From an uncultured Bacteroidales bacterium (lineage in GTDB: Bacteria > Bacteroidota > Bacteroidia > Bacteroidales > Muribaculaceae): DNA of 56,083 nt. Shown here piece by piece: positions 16,064-25,394 of the stretch. The stretch spans positions 1 to 56,083 of the forward strand of contig CAMWNF010000004.1 of assembly GCA_947175535.1 (NCBI GenBank), given 5' to 3'. Positions within the stretch are counted from its first letter, which is position 1. Every line of letters begins with the position of its first letter. Under the pieces are notes generated by a model, which saw nothing but the letters and a program-made list of their open reading frames with translations, was not told the DNA's origin and ran no database searches. A program made the position numbers and the translations under genes.

Positions 16064-18547
16064 ATGGAACACGGTAATATTGAAATTAGGGGAGCTAAAG
16101 TACATAATTTGAAGAATATCGATGTCGATATCCCCTTGGGCAAGATTGTCGGTATAGCAGGTGTGTCAGGCTCCGGAAAGTCATCATTGGCATTGGGTGT
16201 CTTATATGCTGAAGGCTCGAGACGTTATCTTGAAGCCTTATCTACTTATACGCGTAGGCGCATATCTCAGGCAAGTAGAGCTGATGTTGAAGATATACGC
16301 TATGTACCGGCTGCAGTGGCACTTCATCAGCGTCCGGGTGTGCCGGGAGTCCGAAGCACTTTCGGAACAGGGACCGAATTGCTAAATAGTCTGAGGCTTA
16401 TGTTTTCCCGTCTGGCAAGTCATCGTTGTCCTAACTGCGGTCACTATCACAAACCATCTCTTGATGTCGCCGCGGAAAAAGAACTGGTATGTGAGAATTG
16501 TGGAACTGAATTCTTTGGTCCAGGTGCGGAAGACTTGGCATTCAACAGTACGGGAGCATGTGAGAAATGTGGCGGGACCGGCGTTGTGATGACGGTCGAT
16601 TTATCTACACTTGTGCCTGACGAATCCCTGACGATAGACGAAGGAGCGGTAGCCCCGTGGAATAGCCTTATGTGGTCATTGATGACAGACGTGTGTCGCG
16701 CCATGGGAGTAAGAACGGACGTACCGTTTAATCAACTTACTCCGAGAGAACGTGATATTGTGTTCAATGGACCGGCAGTTAAAAAGACGATTCTATATAA
16801 GGCAAAGAAAAGTGAAACTGCCGGAGAACTTGATTTCACTTATTATAACGCTGTCTATACGGTAGAGAACGCTTTGGCGAAAGTAACCGATGAAAAGGGC
16901 ATGAAACGAGTTGAGAAATTTCTCAAAAGCGAAGTCTGCCCATGTTGTCATGGTACACGTTTGTCCGAGGCGGCACGCGCCCCGCGTATCGCCGGAATCG
17001 GTCTTGATGATGCGACTTCAATGACATTATCGGATGCAATCGAATGGGTAAAAGCTGTTCCCGATACTTTGCCGGATGAGATGCGGAAGATGGCATTAAA
17101 TATCGGAGAAGCATTTTTATTGACAGCCAGGCGGTTGGTGGATCTCGGTTTGGGATATCTAAGTCTTGACCGAGCGTCATCAACTCTTTCTACCGGCGAA
17201 CGCCAGCGAATGCAGTTGGCAAGAGTTGTCCGTAATCGGACGACCGGTATTCTTTATGTACTTGATGAACCGTCGATTGGTCTCCATCCTGCTAATATAG
17301 ACGGATTGAAAGGTGTTATGCACGATTTGATTGATGACGGAAATTCGATTGTGCTTGTCGACCATGATGCACAGATTTTACGTTATGCAGACTGGATGGT
17401 CGAGCTCGGACCGGGAGCGGGAGCCAATGGCGGCAGAATTATCGCAGAAGGTACTATAAAAGAGATTATAGAAAATCCGGATTCGAAAATCGGGACATTT
17501 CTTTCTTGCGGCAAAAAACAGCGATATCGCCCGACTTTATCTTCGGAGCAACTTTTCGAAGAAGGGTGTATAGAGGTTTTCACCTCATCAATTCATACAG
17601 TCAAACCGCTTGAGATAAGAATCCCTAAAGGTCGTCTGACGGTGGTTACCGGAGTTTCAGGCTCCGGAAAGACGACTATGGTATTGGAAAGTGTTATTCC
17701 GGGATTGCAGGCTATGCTTGATGATAAAACTTTGCCTGAGCATGTTCTTAAAGTCTCTGCACCGGGTATTCGTCATGTCAAACTTATCGATTCAACTCCG
17801 ATAGGTGCGAATGTAAGGTCTACTGTCGCAACATACGCGAACATCCATGATGAACTGCGTAAGATATTCGGACGTTCGGAAGATGCAAAATCGCTGGATC
17901 TTAAAGCAGGAGATTTTTCTTATAATACTGGTAGTCTGCGATGTCCGGTTTGCGACGGCACCGGAACAGTGAGTCTGGATGTGCAATTTCTGCCGGATGT
18001 CGATATTCCGTGTCCGGAGTGCAAGGGTTCGCGCTATAGTAAAAAAGCTTGGACTGTAAGGATTCCTTCAGCTTCAGGTCATATGATATCGTTACCACAA
18101 TTGATGGATGATGATGTTGAACAGGCTATTGAGGATTGTGGAGCACATAAAACGGTCTCATCAAGATTGACCACTCTCTATAATCTCGGACTCGGTTATC
18201 TGACGCTGGGGGAAGCAACACCGAGTCTTTCTGGTGGCGAGGCTCAGCGACTTAAACTGGCAACTGAAATGGGACGCGAACAGAATGATACTCTTTTTGT
18301 TTTTGACGAGCCCACTATTGGATTGCATCCTCTCGATGTATTGAAACTTATTGAGGTTTTCCAACATCTTATAGAACATGGAGCCACTATAATTGTGATT
18401 GAACATGATATTGATGTAATCAGGAATGCCGACTATATCATAGACATGGGACCCGGAGGTGGTGAAAAAGGCGGAAGTATTGTCGGAGCCGGCACATTAG
18501 AGCAGATTAAAGCTAATCCGGAAAGTATTACAGGCCGTTTTGTTTAG
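16064..18547 (+). CDS. UvrA-like ABC ATPase lacking the UvrB-binding domain
   Basis: The 827-residue protein has two UvrA-type ABC modules: Walker A GVSGSGKSS (33-41) and GVSGSGKTT (530-538), signatures LSTGE (375-379) and LSGGE (722-726), and Walker B/D-loop LDEPSIGLHP and FDEPTIGLHP. Zinc cysteines are at 122/125 and 143/146, 166/169, 292/294/295, and 627/630 with 650/653. Between Cys125 and the ACEKCGGTGV motif there are only about 40 residues, where E. coli UvrA has roughly 150 carrying the UvrB-binding domain. It is therefore a UvrA paralogue of the short class that includes drug-tolerance proteins such as DrrC, not the canonical repair UvrA. Role in this organism is unknown. It stands alone, 49 bp after fcl. 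Confidence 0.9.
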   Translation: MEHGNIEIRGAKVHNLKNIDVDIPLGKIVGIAGVSGSGKSSLALGVLYAEGSRRYLEALSTYTRRRISQASRADVEDIRYVPAAVALHQRPGVPGVRSTFGTGTELLNSLRLMFSRLASHRCPNCGHYHKPSLDVAAEKELVCENCGTEFFGPGAEDLAFNSTGACEKCGGTGVVMTVDLSTLVPDESLTIDEGAVAPWNSLMWSLMTDVCRAMGVRTDVPFNQLTPRERDIVFNGPAVKKTILYKAKKSETAGELDFTYYNAVYTVENALAKVTDEKGMKRVEKFLKSEVCPCCHGTRLSEAARAPRIAGIGLDDATSMTLSDAIEWVKAVPDTLPDEMRKMALNIGEAFLLTARRLVDLGLGYLSLDRASSTLSTGERQRMQLARVVRNRTTGILYVLDEPSIGLHPANIDGLKGVMHDLIDDGNSIVLVDHDAQILRYADWMVELGPGAGANGGRIIAEGTIKEIIENPDSKIGTFLSCGKKQRYRPTLSSEQLFEEGCIEVFTSSIHTVKPLEIRIPKGRLTVVTGVSGSGKTTMVLESVIPGLQAMLDDKTLPEHVLKVSAPGIRHVKLIDSTPIGANVRSTVATYANIHDELRKIFGRSEDAKSLDLKAGDFSYNTGSLRCPVCDGTGTVSLDVQFLPDVDIPCPECKGSRYSKKAWTVRIPSASGHMISLPQLMDDDVEQAIEDCGAHKTVSSRLTTLYNLGLGYLTLGEATPSLSGGEAQRLKLATEMGREQNDTLFVFDEPTIGLHPLDVLKLIEVFQHLIEHGATIIVIEHDIDVIRNADYIIDMGPGGGEKGGSIVGAGTLEQIKANPESITGRFV

Positions 18548-18633
18548 TGGATAATACCCAAATCGTTGACTCGTTCTTCAAAGAAAAGAAATTTATTTGT
18601 TGTATAAAATTTGCGTATGACAAATTTTCGTTG

Positions 18634-18641
18634 TAATTTTG
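18634..18641 (+). promoter_or_regulatory. Promoter of the tRNA-Glu gene
   Basis: TAATTTTG fits TAnnTTTG, with TTGC at 18611-18614 as -33 element (19 bp spacing). The mature tRNA begins 12 bp after it. Confidence 0.6.
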
Positions 18642-18652
18642 TGGCACTGAAA

Positions 18653-18725
18653 GGCGATTTAGTGTAGTGGTCTAGCACGCCGCCCTCTCACGGCGGAAAC
18701 TCGGGTTCGAGTCCCGGATTCGCTA
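18653..18725 (+). tRNA. tRNA-Glu, anticodon CTC
   Basis: A cloverleaf of 73 nt can be folded by eye. The D arm is at 18662-18678. The anticodon stem is CCGCC/GGCGG with loop CTCTCAC, giving anticodon CTC, which reads GAG (Glu). The T arm is TCGGG-TTCGAGT-CCCGG. The acceptor stem GGCGATT/ATTCGCT contains a G-T pair at the end and one T-T mismatch at the sixth pair. The discriminator base is A and CCA is not encoded. It has its own promoter and a Rho-independent terminator directly after it. No integrase or att repeat is seen beside it. Confidence 0.93.
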
Positions 18726-18734
18726 CACAAACTT

Positions 18735-18768
18735 AAGCTCCGAGTCATTTCGACTTGGAGCTTTTTTA
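18735..18768 (+). terminator. Terminator after tRNA-Glu
   Basis: An 11 bp stem (18736-18746 with 18752-18762, one G-T pair) and a 5 nt loop are followed by a T run ending at 18767. It lies just beyond the convergent DUF5131 stop and may serve both directions, though the T tract favours the plus strand. Confidence 0.85.
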
Positions 18769-18772
18769 TATG

Positions 18773-19516
18773 CTATTTACCGATAATTTGGTGGGTTAGA
18801 GTGTTTAATCCTGCTTTTTTTGCTTGTGAATGCTGATGTTCACGCGGGATATAATATTGTCTGCCATTTTTAACAAGGTAGGAACCTGTCTGATGGAAAC
18901 AAAATGGGATTTTTTTATCAATACATTGTCTATGAATATCCGTAACCCAATCAAAATCTAAAGGACGCGCATACCTGCCGGACTCCCCGCCTACCGATAC
19001 TTCTTGAATCAAATCACGGTCAAGATATTTTATAAGGTTGATTTTTTCAAGCATTGGTGCTACGATAATCATGCGGTGTACGCATGGCACAGATAGAAAT
19101 ACAGGTAGTCTTTTATCTGCTCTATCTTGATTTTCGACAGTGCATCCGATACCTACATTCTCATAACCGTTGCCCCAATCTGACGGAAGACACTCCAGGA
19201 GTCGTTCAATACGTTTTGTGAAGAAAAAGAATTTACAATCACTGCGCAGCTTTATTATCTCCCATATTTCATCACGCCATTCGTCTGCCTCTTCAATAAG
19301 GAAGTCGGATGTGAAGCATAAGGCAAATTCAGTTCCTGGAGGATATTTGAAATTTTTATATCTGTCTCGCTTCATAGGGAGTTTGAAAGACGCAGTTTTA
19401 CGTACTTCATCTGATGGCAAAGCTGACCCGAAAGCGGCGTCTTCGCGATACACATAGCAGTGTTTACATCCTGCGCTTATCTTGTGGCAACCATGCCACG
19501 GATTCCACATCGGCAT
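18773..19516 (-). CDS. DUF5131 (phage Gp37/Gp68-type) radical-SAM-like protein
   Basis: The 247-residue protein starts MPMWNPWHGCHKISAGC. Cysteines 10, 17 and 20 form a C-x6-C-x2-C cluster followed by Tyr21, the N-terminal mark of the Gp37/Gp68 family, which resembles radical-SAM Fe-S binding. Other family motifs are FALCFTSDF, FFFTKRIERL, NVGIGCTVENQ and VSVGGESG. The biochemical function is not established. The family is often found in phages and mobile regions, but here the gene is third in an apparent operon after the PH-domain protein and the aldo/keto reductase (8 bp gap). No other phage genes are present. Confidence 0.8.
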   Translation of the reverse strand: MPMWNPWHGCHKISAGCKHCYVYREDAAFGSALPSDEVRKTASFKLPMKRDRYKNFKYPPGTEFALCFTSDFLIEEADEWRDEIWEIIKLRSDCKFFFFTKRIERLLECLPSDWGNGYENVGIGCTVENQDRADKRLPVFLSVPCVHRMIIVAPMLEKINLIKYLDRDLIQEVSVGGESGRYARPLDFDWVTDIHRQCIDKKIPFCFHQTGSYLVKNGRQYYIPREHQHSQAKKAGLNTLTHQIIGK

Positions 19517-19524
19517 GTTAATGA

Positions 19525-20526
19525 TTATTTTATCGCACTATTGATTTGCTCAAGCTGTTCCTTGGTGAATGCAGGAGAGTCAAGAGCCGATATCGATTCA
19601 TCAAGTTGCGAAGTTGCACTACATCCTGCGATTATGGATGTTACTCCTCTTTGACTTAGAACCCATGCCGCCGACATCTGGGCAAGACTTTCTCCTCGTT
19701 CCGCAGCTATTATTCCGAGTTTTTTTACTTTTGCTATGATTTCAGGGGTAATATGATTTTTCGTAAGGTGAGAACCCTTATCAGCTCTCGAGCCGTGTGG
19801 AATACCATCTATATATTTTCCTGTCAGAAGACCTTCGGCAAGAGTTGAAAATGCCATGAAGCCTAAGCCATTGCTTTCAGTAAAATCTAATAAGCCATCG
19901 GTGATGACTGACTGGTCGAAGATATTAAGCCGGTTTTGAAACAGAAGGCAAGGCGTATCATGCGCTTCCAGATAATCGACAGCGTAGGATAGGGCATCTT
20001 TTCCCCAACGGGAAATCCCTACATAAAGCGCTTTACCCTGTCGGACAATATCAACAAGTGCTTGTAATGTTTCCTGAAGAGGTGTCTCAGGGTCATAACG
20101 ATGAATGTAGAAAACATCCACATAGTCAAGGTTCATGCGCCTGAGGCTCTGATTAAGTGATGCGATTAGATATTTTCTCGACCCCCAATTCCCATAAGGA
20201 CCATCCCACATATCATATCCAGCTTTGGTCGCAATGAACAATTCGTCGCGATAAGGATGCAAATCACTCCTCATCAGTCTTCCGAGGGTTTCTTCTGCGC
20301 TTCCGTATGGTACGCCATAATTGTTTGCAAGGTCAAACGATACAATGCCCTTATCAAAGGCGTGCAGAATAATTTCACGACTTTTCGCAAACGGTGTTTC
20401 CGCTCCGAAATTTTGCCAAAGTCCAAGCGAAATGCGTGGAAGTATAATACCGCTTCTACCTGCACGCTTATATTGCATCACACCGTTATATCTGTTTTCC
20501 GATGCCTGATAGCTTTTCTGTATCAT
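19525..20526 (-). CDS. Aldo/keto reductase, YghZ-like
   Basis: The 333-residue NADPH-dependent oxidoreductase has a TIM-barrel fold. The catalytic tetrad is visible: Asp65 and Tyr70 in FDLANNYG, Lys101 in ATKAGYDMWDG, and His142 in YIHRYDP. The N-terminal ASENRYNGVMQYKRAGRSG and SLGLWQNFG match the YghZ (L-glyceraldehyde-3-phosphate reductase) branch, which supports the upstream ATG rather than Met17. The physiological substrate is probably a small aldehyde such as a glycolytic by-product; that is inference from family. It lies 14 bp after the PH-domain gene and 8 bp before the DUF5131 gene. Confidence 0.9.
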   Translation of the reverse strand: MIQKSYQASENRYNGVMQYKRAGRSGIILPRISLGLWQNFGAETPFAKSREIILHAFDKGIVSFDLANNYGVPYGSAEETLGRLMRSDLHPYRDELFIATKAGYDMWDGPYGNWGSRKYLIASLNQSLRRMNLDYVDVFYIHRYDPETPLQETLQALVDIVRQGKALYVGISRWGKDALSYAVDYLEAHDTPCLLFQNRLNIFDQSVITDGLLDFTESNGLGFMAFSTLAEGLLTGKYIDGIPHGSRADKGSHLTKNHITPEIIAKVKKLGIIAAERGESLAQMSAAWVLSQRGVTSIIAGCSATSQLDESISALDSPAFTKEQLEQINSAIK

Positions 20527-20540
20527 ATTGTAGCAGTTGC

Positions 20541-20966
20541 TTAACCGATGATAATTTCGGGATTTATTTCTTTTAATTGAGACATGAAGCCGTCGCGGTT
20601 TTTGGGTGAAATTTCGAGAGGCATCGCACTTTTCATAACCGAACGGTCAACGAATGATATTGAAACTCGTTTTGACGACATACCTGCAGTAGCCAAATAT
20701 CCAGTAGTCTTTTTTATGCTTTTAATTTTTGAAATCGGGAAACGATGCGGTTTGAAAAACTGATATATTATTAATGTATCTCCATCGATTTCATACCGGC
20801 ATCCCAGTATAAGAAGAAACAGTAGAAGGGTGGGGGCTATGCAGAAAATAAGAGTCAACCACCAAGGAGAACTGATACCAACCGCAATAATTGCCCCGAA
20901 CCAGATGATAAGCACCAACACAACCCACCAATCAATTTTTGATTTATAAACCGTTTTAGTTGCCAT
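20541..20966 (-). CDS. Small membrane protein with PH-like domain
   Basis: The 141-residue protein has a short basic N-terminus, two adjacent membrane helices (about 14-33 and 36-55) and a cytoplasmic C-terminal domain (about 56-138). That domain has the alternating beta pattern of bacterial pleckstrin-homology (DUF304-like) domains: YEIDGDTLIIYQFFKPHRFPI, then ISKIKSIKKT. No catalytic residues are seen. Such proteins are widespread and uncharacterised. It is first of three minus-strand genes with the aldo/keto reductase and DUF5131 gene. Confidence 0.75.
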   Translation of the reverse strand: MATKTVYKSKIDWWVVLVLIIWFGAIIAVGISSPWWLTLIFCIAPTLLLFLLILGCRYEIDGDTLIIYQFFKPHRFPISKIKSIKKTTGYLATAGMSSKRVSISFVDRSVMKSAMPLEISPKNRDGFMSQLKEINPEIIIG

Positions 20967-20991
20967 TGCAGATTACATTCATTTCAATGCA

Positions 20992-20999
20992 CAAATATA
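20992..20999 (-). promoter_or_regulatory. -7 promoter element for the PH-domain/AKR/DUF5131 run
   Basis: CAAATATA on the plus strand is TATATTTG on the minus strand, fitting TAnnTTTG, 25 bp before the ATG. No -33 element at good spacing. Confidence 0.5.
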
Positions 21000-21058
21000 A
21001 TTAAATTTACCCAAATGCAGAATAAGACGCAATGTAAATACGATTATATGAGAATAAA

Positions 21059-21086
21059 GTCGGCCTCGTCTCACGACGAAGCCGAC
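21059..21086 (-). terminator. Distal terminator of the mutA-mutB operon
   Basis: A 12 bp stem (21059-21070 with 21075-21086, one G-T pair) closes a 4 nt loop. On the minus strand it is followed by TTTATTCT. It is the second of two hairpins after mutB. Confidence 0.8.
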
Positions 21087-21096
21087 CGTTGGGGAT

Positions 21097-21122
21097 GATC
21101 CCTTCAAGGGGGTGAAGGGATC
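21097..21122 (-). repeat. Perfect inverted repeat directly after mutB
   Basis: A perfect 10 bp stem, GATCCCTTCA (21097-21106) with its complement (21113-21122), and a 6 nt purine-rich loop lie 19 bp after the mutB stop. It lacks a T tract of its own, so it may stabilise the mRNA 3' end ahead of the true terminator. Confidence 0.7.
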
Positions 21123-21141
21123 TGGGATTTGGGGAATATTT

Positions 21142-23280
21142 TTATTCGGCGCTCTCGTTGAGCAATTCAAGCATCTTGATTGCCGAAACAGGAATACGTG
21201 TGCCGGGACCGAAGATTGCAGCCACACCGGCTTTGTAAAGGAAGTCATAGTCCTGTGCGGGTATTACGCCACCTGCTGTTACCATGATATCCTCGCGACC
21301 GAGTTTCTTAAGTTCTTCGATAACCTGAGGTACAAGAGTCTTGTGTCCTGCGGCCAGAGACGATACACCGAGAATGTGTACGTCATTTTCTACAGCCTGA
21401 CGGGCAGCTTCAGCCGGAGTCTGGAAGAGGGGACCCATGTCTACGTCGAAACCGCAATCAGCGTAACCTGTTGCAACTACTTTAGCACCGCGGTCGTGAC
21501 CGTCCTGACCCATTTTTGCTATCATGATACGGGGTTGACGACCTTCGCGTTTTGCAAATTCCTCGCACATCTGCTGAGCGCGCTGGAAATCGGGGTCTTG
21601 TTTTGTTTCGCTTGAGTACACGCCTGAAATTGTTCTGATGATTGCTTTATAACGACCGACAACTTCTTCGCAAGCGTCGGAGATTTCACCAAGAGTGGCA
21701 CGGAGACCGGCTGCCTTAACGGCGAGGTCAAGAAGATTGCCTTTCTTGGTGCGCACACATTCTGTGATTGCAGCAAGAGCTTCCTTGACTTTTGCTTCGT
21801 CGCGCTCAGCCTTGACTTCGTTGAGACGTTCAATCTGTTCCTTACGAACTTCAGTATTGTCGATTTCAAGAATATCGATGGGGTCTTCGTGGTCGAGACG
21901 ATATTTATTGATACCGACGATTGTCTGACGACCTGAGTCGATACGAGCCTGAGTGCGTGCGGCAGCTTCTTCGATACGAAGTTTGGGCAGACCGGTTTCG
22001 ATAGCTTTCGCCATACCGCCGAGTTTCTCGATTTCCTGAATGTGAGCCCACGCACGCTGAGCTATCTCATTTGTGAGAGCCTCAACATAGTATGAACCTG
22101 CCCAGGGGTCGATTTGCTTGGTGACCATTGTCTCTTCCTGAATGTAAATCTGAGTATTGCGGGCAATACGAGCAGAGAAGTCTGTCGGAAGGGCGATTGC
22201 TTCGTCAAGCGCGTTTGTATGAAGCGACTGAGTGTGACCGAGAGCCGCGCCCATAGCCTCAATACATGTACGACCTACGTTGTTGAAGGGGTCCTGTTCG
22301 GTAAGAGACCAGCCTGAAGTCTGAGAGTGGGTACGGAGAGCGAGTGATTTGGGATTCTTCGGATTGAACTGTTTTACAATCTTAGCCCAAAGCATACGAG
22401 CTGCACGCATCTTCGCAATTTCCATGAAGAAGTTCATGCCGATAGCCCAGAAGAACGACAGACGAGGAGCAAAAGCGTCGATGTCCATGCCTGCGTTCAC
22501 ACCTGCGCGGAGATATTCAAGACCGTCTGCGAGGGTATATGCAAGTTCGATGTCGCATGTAGCACCGGCTTCCTGCATATGATAGCCTGAGATTGAGATG
22601 GAGTTGAACTTGGGCATGTTCTGCGAAGTATATTCGAAGATATCGGCGATTATTCGCATCGAGAATTCAGGCGGATATATATAGGTGTTACGCACCATAA
22701 ATTCCTTGAGGATATCATTCTGGATTGTACCCGCCATTTCTTCGAGTTTGGCACCCTGTTCGAGACCTGCATTGATATAGAATGCGAGAACCGGAAGCAC
22801 TGCACCGTTCATTGTCATCGAAACAGACATCTTATTCAAGGGAATACCATCGAAAAGCACCTTCATGTCTTCGATTGAGCAAATCGATACACCTGCTTTA
22901 CCAACGTCACCTACAACGCGCTCATGGTCAGCGTCATATCCGCGGTGTGTCGCAAGGTCGAACGCCACTGAAAGACCTTTCTGACCTGATGCAAGGTTAC
23001 GACGGTAGAAAGCATTTGATTCAGCAGCTGTAGAGAAACCTGCATACTGACGGATTGTCCAGGGACGAAGAGGGTACATTGCACTGTACGGACCACGAAG
23101 GAACGGAGGAATACCGGAAACATAGTTGAGGTGTTCGAGACCTTCGAGATCATCCTTTGTATAGATGGGTTTTACGGGGATAAGTTCGGGTGTGAGCCAA
23201 TCTTCTCCACCTGCAACGGGTGCATGCTGCACACCGAATGCGTCTTTTGCGATATCTATGTTTTTAAAATCGGGTTTCAT
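21142..23280 (-). CDS. mutB: Methylmalonyl-CoA mutase, large (catalytic) subunit
   Basis: The 712-residue adenosylcobalamin enzyme interconverts succinyl-CoA and (R)-methylmalonyl-CoA, the key carbon rearrangement in propionate production by Bacteroidales. The N-terminal substrate barrel has [19 protein letters not shown] (66-84) and [14 protein letters not shown]. The C-terminal B12-binding domain has the base-off DxHxxG motif GQDGHDRG with cobalt ligand His595, followed by GVSSLAAGH and TAGGVIP. Length is as expected. The ATG is 8 bp after mutA. No epimerase or MeaB-type chaperone gene is in the window. Confidence 0.97.
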   Translation of the reverse strand: MKPDFKNIDIAKDAFGVQHAPVAGGEDWLTPELIPVKPIYTKDDLEGLEHLNYVSGIPPFLRGPYSAMYPLRPWTIRQYAGFSTAAESNAFYRRNLASGQKGLSVAFDLATHRGYDADHERVVGDVGKAGVSICSIEDMKVLFDGIPLNKMSVSMTMNGAVLPVLAFYINAGLEQGAKLEEMAGTIQNDILKEFMVRNTYIYPPEFSMRIIADIFEYTSQNMPKFNSISISGYHMQEAGATCDIELAYTLADGLEYLRAGVNAGMDIDAFAPRLSFFWAIGMNFFMEIAKMRAARMLWAKIVKQFNPKNPKSLALRTHSQTSGWSLTEQDPFNNVGRTCIEAMGAALGHTQSLHTNALDEAIALPTDFSARIARNTQIYIQEETMVTKQIDPWAGSYYVEALTNEIAQRAWAHIQEIEKLGGMAKAIETGLPKLRIEEAAARTQARIDSGRQTIVGINKYRLDHEDPIDILEIDNTEVRKEQIERLNEVKAERDEAKVKEALAAITECVRTKKGNLLDLAVKAAGLRATLGEISDACEEVVGRYKAIIRTISGVYSSETKQDPDFQRAQQMCEEFAKREGRQPRIMIAKMGQDGHDRGAKVVATGYADCGFDVDMGPLFQTPAEAARQAVENDVHILGVSSLAAGHKTLVPQVIEELKKLGREDIMVTAGGVIPAQDYDFLYKAGVAAIFGPGTRIPVSAIKMLELLNESAE

Positions 23281-23288
23281 TGTCGATA

Positions 23289-25133
23289 TTATTTGAGAAG
23301 TTTGGCATTGAAAGCTTTGAGAGTATCAAGAACGTTGCAGCGAACATGGATGAACTCGTTGATGCCTGCTGCTTTGAGGTCTTCCATGCATGCGGGTGCA
23401 CCTGCTACAACAAATTCCGCACGACCATCGAGATATTTGAACGCTTCGGGAGCGAGTGTAGCATATTCGTCGTCGCTTGAGCAAAGGACGATAACATCAG
23501 CACCTTTTTCAAGAGCTGCGTCAACACCTTCCTGAACAGTTTCGAAGCCAAGGTTATCGATAATCTCGTAACCGGCGCAACCGAAGAAGTTTGTAGAGAA
23601 CTGAGCGCGGGCAAGACGCATTGCGAGGTTGCCGATAGTAAGCATGAATACTTTCGGACGCTTTGTTGCGGCTTCAGTTGCAAGACGCAGTTCCTCAAAA
23701 TCTGTAGCCGCACGTTTCATAGTCAAGCCACCTTCGTTTTCAGCCTTGTCACGGCAGCAGCAATGGCATGCCTTGGTTTCAATCTTATCAGCTGCTTTTT
23801 CGTTGATATTAGGATACTGGTTGGTTCCGAGAAGTATTTCTTTGCGACGTGCAACATCGGTGTGACGTTTTTCGCAAGATTCGTTGACCGCTTTCTGAAC
23901 GTTGCCGTTTGAAACTTCAGCAAAGAAGCCACCTCTCTCAACGACATCAAGGAAGAGTTTCCATGCTTCGTTTGCGATAGAGAGGGTAAGGGTCTCTACA
24001 TAGTAGCTGCCGCCTGCAGGGTCAACAACTTTGTCGAGATGGCTTTCTTCTTTAAGAAGGAACTGCTGGTTGCGTGCGATACGTTCTGAGAATGCGTCCG
24101 GAGTTTTGTAAGGAGTGTCGAACGGAACAACTGTAATTGAGTCAACACCGGCAAGAGCAGCTGACATCGCTTCAGTCTGACTGCGGAGCAGATTGACATG
24201 AGCGTCATAGATTGTCTGGTTGAACTTCGAAGTCGCAGCATGAACGTGCATCTTGGCTGCATCAACAGATGCGGGCTTGTATTGCTCAACAATCTGAGCC
24301 CAAAGCATGCGTGCGGCACGGAATTTGGCGAGTTCCATGAAGTAATTCGAAGAAACACCCATGTTGAACTTGATGCGGTCTGCAACTTCATCTGCATTGA
24401 GACCTGCATCTGTGAGGGATGTCATCCACTGAGCTCCCCATGCAAGTGCATAACCGAGTTCCTGGAAGATATATGCGCCGCCATCGCAGAAAAGAACTGA
24501 GTCAACAGCAAGAACGCGAAGTGCGGGAATTTCTTTTACAGTCTCGATAAGTTTTTTTGCATTCTCAACGATGTCAGCGGGAAGTTCTCCGCTATGACGG
24601 AGTGATCTGCGGAGCGGATTATAGTTAATGGAGCCGTGGAATTTCTTTTCGGCACCGTTAGTTTTGAGATATTTTACGAGTGCCTCAGCGAGAGTCTGAG
24701 CCTTACGCTGGCAGCAGTTGAAGTTAATTTCAACTTTTTCGAGGTCGATACCATCGAGAAGTGCTTCGATAGCAGCTTCTGAGGGCTCAGGAACTTTGAA
24801 ACCAAGTGAATTTACACCTTTACCAAGAACTTCAACGGCTGTTTTATTTGCTTCGGCGGGATCTTCCGATAGAATTTCCTGACGGGTCAGCCATTCATTG
24901 TTAGTTTTGGTCCCGCGGATGAAAGGATATTCGCCGGGGAGCGATTCTGTTGTCTTGAAGTCTGCGATGTCTTCAGCACGATAAATGGGCTGGACATTGA
25001 AGCCTTCGTTTGTTCTCCAAACCAATTTCTTGTTGAAATCGGCTCCCTTGAGGTCAGTCTCAACCTTAGCACGCCATTCTTCATAGCTGATGCCGGGGAA
25101 CTGGTCGAACAATTTTTCTTTTTTTTCTGCCAT
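23289..25133 (-). CDS. mutA: Methylmalonyl-CoA mutase, small (non-catalytic) subunit
   Basis: The 614-residue protein pairs with MutB as a heterodimer. It follows the mutase fold (barrel about 35-435, B12-like domain about 495-614), but the DxHxxG cobalt-binding motif is absent from the latter, so it is structural. [16 protein letters not shown] replaces part of the substrate-site sequence. An unusual linker near 453-471 carries a Cys-rich CHCCC stretch (Cys456, 458, 459, 460), which I would not expect in a purely structural linker. It is first gene of the two-gene operon and has an exact -7 element about 95 bp upstream. No cobalamin riboswitch-sized leader is present. Confidence 0.95.
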   Translation of the reverse strand: MAEKKEKLFDQFPGISYEEWRAKVETDLKGADFNKKLVWRTNEGFNVQPIYRAEDIADFKTTESLPGEYPFIRGTKTNNEWLTRQEILSEDPAEANKTAVEVLGKGVNSLGFKVPEPSEAAIEALLDGIDLEKVEINFNCCQRKAQTLAEALVKYLKTNGAEKKFHGSINYNPLRRSLRHSGELPADIVENAKKLIETVKEIPALRVLAVDSVLFCDGGAYIFQELGYALAWGAQWMTSLTDAGLNADEVADRIKFNMGVSSNYFMELAKFRAARMLWAQIVEQYKPASVDAAKMHVHAATSKFNQTIYDAHVNLLRSQTEAMSAALAGVDSITVVPFDTPYKTPDAFSERIARNQQFLLKEESHLDKVVDPAGGSYYVETLTLSIANEAWKLFLDVVERGGFFAEVSNGNVQKAVNESCEKRHTDVARRKEILLGTNQYPNINEKAADKIETKACHCCCRDKAENEGGLTMKRAATDFEELRLATEAATKRPKVFMLTIGNLAMRLARAQFSTNFFGCAGYEIIDNLGFETVQEGVDAALEKGADVIVLCSSDDEYATLAPEAFKYLDGRAEFVVAGAPACMEDLKAAGINEFIHVRCNVLDTLKAFNAKLLK

Positions 25134-25228
25134 AACTTTAAGTTAGTGATTGTTCTATAGTGAGATTTAAGTCAATACAAAATGTATGGTCATAAGCTTC
25201 AGATATCTTCTTAAACTTTAAGCCACGA

Positions 25229-25236
25229 CAAAATTA
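25229..25236 (-). promoter_or_regulatory. Promoter of mutA-mutB
   Basis: CAAAATTA reads TAATTTTG on the minus strand, an exact TAnnTTTG. CAAA at 25255-25258 (TTTG on the minus strand) is a -33 candidate at 18 bp spacing. Confidence 0.6.
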
Positions 25237-25386
25237 ATAAACTTTGGAGAATCTGCAAACCAAACTACTTAAAATAAAGAAATTTTTCTGTTATTTTTAA
25301 TCATTTGGGAAAATGGGTAAGTGTTAAATATTCAATAGAAGATAATTAATTCCTGATAAAAATTGCTTGGATATTAAAAAAATTAA

Positions 25387-25394
25387 TACTTTTG
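25387..25394 (+). promoter_or_regulatory. Promoter of the polysaccharide-utilisation-like locus
   Basis: TACTTTTG fits TAnnTTTG, with TTGC at 25363-25366 giving a 20 bp spacing. The first start codon is 103 bp downstream. Confidence 0.6.

Noticed and set aside
18548-18772. Integration site or mobile island at tRNA-Glu
   Set aside because: No integrase gene, no direct repeat of the tRNA 3' end, and no mobility genes nearby.
21142-25133. Several 80-180 codon frames opposite or within the mutase genes
   Set aside because: High GC and biased codons in mutA/mutB leave other frames open; none has a plausible domain or start region.
25134-25236. Cobalamin riboswitch ahead of the mutase operon
   Set aside because: The leader is only about 95 nt and lacks a B12-box-like sequence or suitable fold.
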